Position numbers and translations under genes: made by a program. Source: SCGC-AAA076-P13 sp965656035 (GTDB lineage: Bacteria > Pseudomonadota > Gammaproteobacteria > Magnimaribacterales > D2472). From it: 8,340 bases of DNA. The first letter of the stretch is position 1. Every line of letters begins with the position of its first letter. Positions 6,421-8,340 of this stretch are shown piece by piece. The notes under the pieces are model-generated. The model saw only the letters and a program-made list of their open reading frames with translations. It was not told the DNA's origin and searched no databases. Where the stretch lies: NCBI GenBank assembly GCA_965656035.1, contig CBFHIO010000044.1:1-8340 (forward strand). The letters are read 5' to 3'.

Positions 6421-7506
6421 TTATCGAAGCTTTAACGTAGCTAATGCTATTAAAATTAGAACTAATGTAACTATCCAAAACCTAACAATGATTTTAGGTT
6501 CTGGCCAGCCTTTTAATTCATAGTGATGATGGATTGGTGCCATTAAAAATACTCTTTTCCCTCGAGTCTTATAAGAAATAACCTGGATTGCAACACTTAA
6601 GGTTTCTATTACAAATACACCTGCCATGATTGCAAAAACTAGCTCATGTCTCAATATAACAGCTAGTATTCCCAATATTGCTCCTAAAGTTAGCGATCCA
6701 ATATCTCCCATAAAAATTTGAGCTGGATATGTGTTGTACCAAAGAAAACCAATGCCAGAACCAATAAGTGCTCCACAAAAAACTATTAACTCTCCAGATA
6801 ATTTTAGGTGAGGTAAATACAGATAATCTGCAATAATTTGGTTACCCATACTATAGGCGATAAGTCCAAGAGCTCCCGCAATAAGAACAGATGGCAATAT
6901 AGCAAGACCATCAAGACCATCAGTCAAATTTACAGCATTAGATGACCCAATTAAAACAAACATTCCTGTTGATATGAATACAAAGGCGCTCATAGGAATT
7001 ATTAGATCTTTAAAGAAAGGAACAATAAATGATGTTTCAGCAATCAGTTCAGCAGAATGATATAGGTAATACATAGCTATAAATGAAGCAATAGTTTGAA
7101 AAAATATTTTTTGCTTAGAATTAAGTCCGTCTGAGCTTTTGTTTTTGATTTTTAAATAGTCATCAAAGAATCCAATTAAAGCAAAGGCTATTGTTATGAA
7201 AAGGACAACCCAAACATATCTGTTGCCTAAGTCGGCCCATAGTAAGGTCGAAACCACTAGCGACAATAATATTAAAAGTCCACCCATTGTTGGTGTTCCT
7301 GATTTTTTATAATGAGATTCTGGTCCATCAATTCTGACATGTTGCTCAAACTGCATAGACTTTAAAGACTTTATTAATATTGGGCCTAACAAAATAGATA
7401 TCAATAACCCGGTTACTGTCCCACCCAAGGTTCTTACAGTTAAGTAACGCAGAACATCAAAACCAGGATCTATATCTACAAGAATAGTGCCTAAATATTC
7501 AAACAT
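6421..7506 (-). CDS. mraY: Phospho-MurNAc-pentapeptide transferase MraY (lipid I synthase)
   Basis: MraY moves phospho-MurNAc-pentapeptide from UDP to undecaprenyl phosphate in the inner membrane, giving lipid I. At 361 residues it is full length (E. coli 360), and about ten hydrophobic segments are visible. Conserved sites are SGTPTMGG (69-76), FFDDYLK (113-119) with the Asp115-Asp116 pair, NAVNLTDGLDGLA (190-202), FMGDIGSLTLG (265-275) with Asp268 matching the E. coli active-site Asp267, and APIHHHYELKGWPE (323-336) with the three-histidine motif. Nothing essential appears changed. Its ATG lies inside the murF end (8-base overlap), with a good GGAGAG ribosome site 8 bases upstream. The next gene, murD, follows after 9 bases. 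Confidence 0.98.
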   Translation of the reverse strand: MFEYLGTILVDIDPGFDVLRYLTVRTLGGTVTGLLISILLGPILIKSLKSMQFEQHVRIDGPESHYKKSGTPTMGGLLILLSLVVSTLLWADLGNRYVWVVLFITIAFALIGFFDDYLKIKNKSSDGLNSKQKIFFQTIASFIAMYYLYHSAELIAETSFIVPFFKDLIIPMSAFVFISTGMFVLIGSSNAVNLTDGLDGLAILPSVLIAGALGLIAYSMGNQIIADYLYLPHLKLSGELIVFCGALIGSGIGFLWYNTYPAQIFMGDIGSLTLGAILGILAVILRHELVFAIMAGVFVIETLSVAIQVISYKTRGKRVFLMAPIHHHYELKGWPEPKIIVRFWIVTLVLILIALATLKLR

Positions 7507-8340
7507 TTATAAATCTCTCCATTTTCATTCCCCTAGAGCCTTTAATGAGAACTATGTCTCCGCTTTTAATATTTTCTTTTATAAATTTTTTAAGATCATT
7601 TTGATTGTTAAAAAATAGTCCGTTTTTACCGTATCCAGATACAGCATATTTTGTTAATTCTCCAAAACCAAGAAAAACGTCTACTTTTCTTCTTCTTGCA
7701 TACTGTCCAACATCAGCATGCATCTTTTTTCTATATCTTCCTAACTCAAGCATGTCACCCATAATGAAAACTTTTCGATTATTTGAATTTGTTAAGAAAT
7801 CAATAGCTTTTTTTACAGATTCTGGATTCGCATTATAAGTATCATCGATTAGTAACGATCCTCTTATCCATTTCTTTTGCTTTTGTCTTACTTGAGTGTT
7901 CTTTTCCAACCTTTGATTAAATAATTTTGGTGAATTTTCAATTAAATATGACACAGCAAATGCTGCAAGAATATTTTTAATGTTATGAATTCCAGACAAC
8001 GAAGTTTTAATTTTATGATCTATATTATATTTATCTGAAATAATGTTAAATTCTTGTTTTTTGATTGAGGATTTTATATTTATTGCATAAAAGTCAGCAT
8101 TTTTTTCAGTGCCAAATGTGATCAATTCTTTTCCTCTAATTATTTTTTTCCAGAATTTTAGATGTTCATTGTTTTCATTTGGAGCTACTAAGTAGCCACC
8201 ATTTTTTATGTTTGAGACTAATTCAGATTTAACTTTTAAGACTCCTTTTATATTTTTAAGTTTTTCTAAATGAGAATTACCAATATTTGTAATTACTCCA
8301 ATATTTGGTTTTAGAATCGAACTTAAATATTTTATGTCTC
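7499..8340 (-). CDS. murF: UDP-MurNAc-tripeptide--D-Ala-D-Ala ligase MurF, C-terminal part (runs off the right edge)
   Basis: MurF adds the D-Ala-D-Ala made by Ddl to UDP-MurNAc-tripeptide, ending the cytoplasmic stage. The frame is open to the window edge and gives 279 residues (E. coli MurF 452 in full), so the uridine-binding domain and P-loop are outside. Fragment residues 14-25 read GVITNIGNSHLE, the Mur ligase N-x-x-x-x-HL element. The carbamyl-Lys site is KVKSEL (35-40), followed by GGYLVAPNENN (47-57), SGIHNIKN (115-122), LIDDTYNANPES (163-174), FIMGDMLELG and IKGSRGMKME near the end. The usual Gly before the conserved Arg is replaced (TQVRQ), a mild change. A TTG at 8123-8125 is internal and not the start, since coding continues upstream. 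The TGA stop lies in the mraY start. Confidence 0.95.
   Translation of the reverse strand, partial: DIKYLSSILKPNIGVITNIGNSHLEKLKNIKGVLKVKSELVSNIKNGGYLVAPNENNEHLKFWKKIIRGKELITFGTEKNADFYAINIKSSIKKQEFNIISDKYNIDHKIKTSLSGIHNIKNILAAFAVSYLIENSPKLFNQRLEKNTQVRQKQKKWIRGSLLIDDTYNANPESVKKAIDFLTNSNNRKVFIMGDMLELGRYRKKMHADVGQYARRRKVDVFLGFGELTKYAVSGYGKNGLFFNNQNDLKKFIKENIKSGDIVLIKGSRGMKMERFINV
7515..7520 (-). promoter_or_regulatory. Ribosome binding site of mraY
   Basis: GGAGAG sits 8 bases upstream of the mraY ATG, inside the last codons of murF. It is the best-spaced Shine-Dalgarno sequence in the window and supports the start at 7506. The ATGTTTGA overlap also suggests coupling to murF translation. Confidence 0.75.

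Noticed and set aside
7605..7838. Open frame of 77 codons on the plus strand
   Set aside because: It is antisense to conserved murF coding sequence (the DDTYNAN to GDMLELG region) and has no motif of its own.
8123..8125. TTG as a possible start of a short murF-like gene
   Set aside because: The same frame continues upstream without a stop to the window edge and encodes conserved MurF residues (GVITNIGNSHLE, GGYLVAPNENN), so the TTG is an internal Leu codon.
1..8340. Mobile elements, CRISPR arrays, tRNA or rRNA genes, riboswitches, terminators
   Set aside because: Nearly every base is accounted for by overlapping conserved cell-wall and division genes. No repeat arrays, transposase motifs or GC-rich stem plus T-run on the coding strand were seen.

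Overview
The window is one unbroken stretch of a dcw (division and cell wall) gene cluster. All nine recognisable genes lie on the minus strand. Read in the direction of transcription, from right to left, the order is murF (5' part missing), mraY, murD, ftsW, murG, murC, ddlB, ftsQ and ftsA (only its first third). This is the classical gammaproteobacterial order, with murB absent between murC and ddlB, whereas many alphaproteobacteria carry murB there.

The DNA is very AT-rich: Lys, Asn, Ile and Phe codons dominate and A/T homopolymer runs are common. Packing is extreme. Only two true gaps exist, of 9 and 4 bases, and every other junction overlaps. Together these features suggest a genome-streamlined, low-GC gammaproteobacterium, such as the free-living marine lineages of the SAR86 type. 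That assignment is an inference from gene order, composition and protein similarity remembered from E. coli, not from a database search.

Region by region: 7499-8340 holds the MurF C-terminal two thirds (last cytoplasmic ligase, adds D-Ala-D-Ala). 6421-7506 holds MraY (makes lipid I). 5389-6411 holds a short, altered MurD (D-Glu ligase). 4287-5435 holds FtsW (septal glycosyltransferase of the SEDS family). 3233-4282 holds MurG (makes lipid II). 1842-3236 holds MurC (L-Ala ligase). 949-1875 holds DdlB (makes D-Ala-D-Ala). 330-962 holds FtsQ (divisome scaffold). 1-340 holds the start of FtsA (membrane tether of FtsZ). Together they cover most of the route from UDP-MurNAc to lipid II plus part of the division machine. 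They are probably made from one long mRNA with strong translational coupling. No internal promoter or terminator can be supported.

The main anomaly is MurD. It is in frame and keeps its ends and many active-site residues. However, it lacks about 70 residues of the central ATP-binding domain, including the HN..N segment, and has Arg in place of the last Gly of the P-loop. MurC and MurF in the same window are not affected in this way. Smaller oddities are a signal-peptide-like FtsQ N-terminus with almost no cytoplasmic tail, a Shine-Dalgarno sequence placed directly against the murD ATG, and a substituted first glycine-rich loop in MurG. I see no novel system, mobile element, CRISPR array or RNA gene.
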